From Vermamoeba vermiformis (taxonomy: Eukaryota; Tubulinea; Echinamoebida): a DNA stretch of 64,000 nucleotides. The notes under the pieces were generated by a model, which ran no database searches, was not told where the DNA came from, and worked only from the letters and a program-made list of their open reading frames with translations. The stretch covers positions 62,001 through 126,000 of the forward strand of contig JBEWZL010000238.1 of the NCBI GenBank assembly GCA_045837725.1, in the 5' to 3' direction. Positions 61,910 through 64,000 of the stretch are shown in pieces (the stretch's first letter is position 1; every line of letters starts with the position of its first letter). Both the position numbers and the translations under genes were made by a program.

Positions 61910-63303
61910 ATGAATGCGTTACTCGTGCAGGTCGAAGACCTGATTAATAACAAAGAAAACCTATACATTGGCATTGCCATCGTATTTTGGTTTTTTATGC
62001 GCACGTATTTAATTAAAGTCAACACTGTAAGTATTCATTTCTGGATCTGCCAAGATCAAAATCGGCCCGTTACTTATTGGTGATGCTTATAGGTGCTGGC
62101 TCGCAAAATCAATCCAAATATTAAAGAAAAGAAAACATTCAAGTTTGCCGAATCATTTTTCTTCTTATTTTATTATTCCATTACATGGGCAGTTGGCATG
62201 TACCTCTTGCAAGAGACTCCTTATTTGTGGGATAGCAGGTATGTAATATTACTATTATTATGATATTATTATACGATACTATTCAATTCAACCTCGAAAT
62301 AATTTCCACCGCTTCAATTTCCAATCGTTTTCTTTCCGTTATTAATTGCGCTTATTCTAACACCAGCCATTTTTGGAAATTGTATCCGCACGGCATGTCG
62401 ACGCTGTTCAAGGCCTACTACTTGGGCCAATTAGGTTTCTATCTCTCAGCCATTGTGTTCGAGTCTGGTCTGTTCACCAACATGCGCAAGAACTACAAGG
62501 ACCGTTACATCATGATCACGCACCACCTTGTCACTTCGGGCCTCATTTACTTGTCTTACGTGCGAGGGTAAGTATACGAACTATACGGCATAGTAATTGA
62601 TGATAACACAAATTATATACCGCTTTATTAAGATCCGGATCCAATTTCAGCCTCGGGATCTCCTTTTGACTTATAGACAATAGGAGTTATTAACACTATA
62701 TGACTGGTAATATTATCGATACTAACAATCATATCATTGTCCTTTAGTTTCCAACGCATCGGCCACATGGTGTTCGTGTTGCACGACGTGAGTGACATAT
62801 TGCTGGAGCTGTCCAAGAGCAGTCACTACACGGACTTCACAGTGTTCAAATTTGAAATCAAAAACGTCTTGTTCGCGGCATTTGCAGCCGTGTTCTTTGT
62901 CAGTCGATTGGTGATCTATCCGTACCACTGCATTCGTAGCGGATTGTAAGTCATCAGATGGATATTCAACGAGAATACTAATTATAAAATGGCAGGTACG
63001 AGACCTATATGTATTTAGAGGACACTACTGGTGTGTTTACATCGAACGTGTTGATGATTGTTTTGCAGGTAAGATCCGGATCTACAATCAGTTGTGGTTA
63101 TTGATCTAATGTCATATTCGTAGTGCTTGCACGTATATTGGTTCTTCTTGATTATGCGTATGATCGTTCGTGCGTTCAAAGAGAAAAAGCTCGAAAAAGA
63201 CATCCGCTCTGACGACGAAGAAGGACTTTCAGACGAAGAGCCACACGAAAAGACCAAAAAGACTAAGACTAACGGCACCACTAGAAAGCGCAAGGATAAT
63301 TAA
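61910..63303 (+). CDS. CERS: Ceramide synthase (TLC/Lag1 family)
   Basis: Six coding exons encode about 300 residues. The segment HFWKLYPHGMSTLFKAYYLG and QLGFYLSAIVFESG leads to the Lag1p motif: YKDRYIMITHHLVTSGLIYL, SYVRGFQRIGHMVFVLHDVS and DILLELSKSSHYTDF. The His-His pair and the D-x-x-D/L-E-x-x-K signature identify ceramide synthase within TLC proteins. Five to six hydrophobic segments are visible (IGIAIVFWFFMRTYL and others). The C-terminus is acidic then Lys/Thr-rich (EKKLEKDIRSDDEEGLSDEE), like the phosphorylated tails of CerS. It acylates sphingoid bases in the ER. No homeobox-like domain is present. Confidence 0.93.
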
Positions 63304-63457
63304 TTAATTAAATTGAAATTTACCCCTGAATGTTGAATTCATTCTGGATGTACAACTAAAGAACTATTTGCATCAACAGCCGCATATTTACTATAGTAAC
63401 ACTCGCTCGAGCTAAAAACAAAAATTCTAAACGTATTCAATTAATGTCATATAGCAT

Positions 63458-64000
63458 TTAGGCTATCAAAGGTTGTCTCGTCGGATCCGCTCGTCGTGTG
63501 CGCACAAAGAAGAATATGACACCGCCAACAAGGGCAACACCCAATACTATTCCAACAATGATCAGAATAATTTCTGCACTGTTCGATTGGTCTTGTGTCG
63601 AGGGCTGACTCGTCGGTGAGTGTTGTTGACACTGTGCTGCGTGCTGAGCGATGGTTAGCGCTGCAGTAGTGGTGCAAATAAGAACCTTACCGCAATGGCG
63701 TACGTCTCATTCTGCAAGTGATTCAAGTAGCCCAACTGTTGCTTTGTGAATGCGTTGAGCTGGTTGCAATTCAAGTATGAGATTTGCAGCGGCGTCAGAT
63801 TGTGGACTTGAGCCTCCGTGATGGCTGGAATAATGGCCGCATTAATGGCCGCAAAGCTAATAGGACTGATTGCTCCGAATGCAACTGGTGACAGCTCTCG
63901 AAGTTGATCGGCACTGATGGCTGACACTGTGTCGTTGGTGAAGTATTGAGTGTGTGATTCGTTGAATAGTTTGAAGTCAGCAGCCGAAATCAAAGGCACG
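63458..64000 (-). CDS. Type I membrane protein with octapeptide repeats, C-terminal part (runs off right edge)
   Basis: Two exons are visible; the frame is open to the window edge, so the N-terminus is missing. The ectodomain is a run of eleven to twelve octapeptides of the pattern [STN]xx[QA][LIVF]xx[LIF], for example SADQLREL, SPVAFGAI, TEAQVHNL, TPLQISYL, NCNQLNAF and TKQQLGYL. A Gln/Ser/Thr-rich stalk follows, then a single membrane helix (EIILIIVGIVLGVALVGGVI) and a short basic cytoplasmic tail (RTRRADPTRQPLIA). No known family comes to mind. The topology suggests a surface receptor or adhesion protein. Confidence 0.65.

Overview
The window comes from a nuclear genome of a compact, intron-rich, probably unicellular eukaryote. 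The genes are close together on both strands. They carry many short introns (about 40-100 nt) with GT-AG or occasionally GC-AG ends and CTAAC/CTAAT-like branch points. All recognisable products are eukaryotic: eIF2-alpha, uL6, VDAC, MetAP2, cytosolic AsnRS, the V-ATPase a subunit, IRE1, ELMO, ceramide synthase, KDM8/JMJD5, archaemetzincin, xanthine dehydrogenase and a CYP4-like P450. The mix of ELMO, KCTD9-like, CYP4-like and mL53-like proteins suggests an opisthokont or amoebozoan relative (for example a unicellular holozoan). I cannot name the species.

Layout. 1-10 kb: an edge-truncated Ser/Thr-rich protein, a 22-intron ABCG transporter, Sds22 and a roadblock dynein light chain. 10-16.6 kb: a KCTD9-like BTB/pentapeptide protein, eIF2-alpha, VDAC and an AADAC/HSL-type esterase. 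16.6-19.1 kb: no intact gene; a large foldback palindrome lies here with exon-like fragments on both sides. 19.1-31.7 kb: mL53-like, MetAP2, a PPAT, a START protein, uL6, IRE1, a small probable organellar protein and a P450. 31.9-43.9 kb: V-ATPase a, AsnRS, an ELMO protein with a long Pro-rich tail, and KDM8. 44-54 kb: a TPR-like plus STE20-type kinase, an intronless secreted protein, and a complete XDH. 54.5-64 kb: a secreted propeller-like protein, a small coiled-coil protein with a duplicated motif, an Nth/EndoIII glycosylase, an archaemetzincin, a small helical protein, ceramide synthase, and a membrane protein built from octapeptide repeats that runs off the right edge. The genes look like ordinary housekeeping, secretory-pathway (IRE1, CerS, V-ATPase) and cytoskeletal (ELMO, roadblock) functions; there is no obvious operon-like cluster.

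The strongest unexplained signal is not a gene. Four classes of palindromic, transcription-factor-like words are scattered through introns and exons at densities far above chance: CC(A/T)6GG (CArG/MADS-like, 25 seen), CTA(A/T)4TAG (MEF2-like, 17 seen), TGACACGTGTCA (10 exact 12-mers) and TTCA(C/G)TGAA (20 seen). CACGTG is also extremely dense in some genes, and I see none in others (VDAC, AsnRS, uL6). Inside exons the words occur in more than one reading frame and force rare codons, so the constraint appears to act on DNA (or RNA), not on protein. Counts were made by eye and are minimum estimates.
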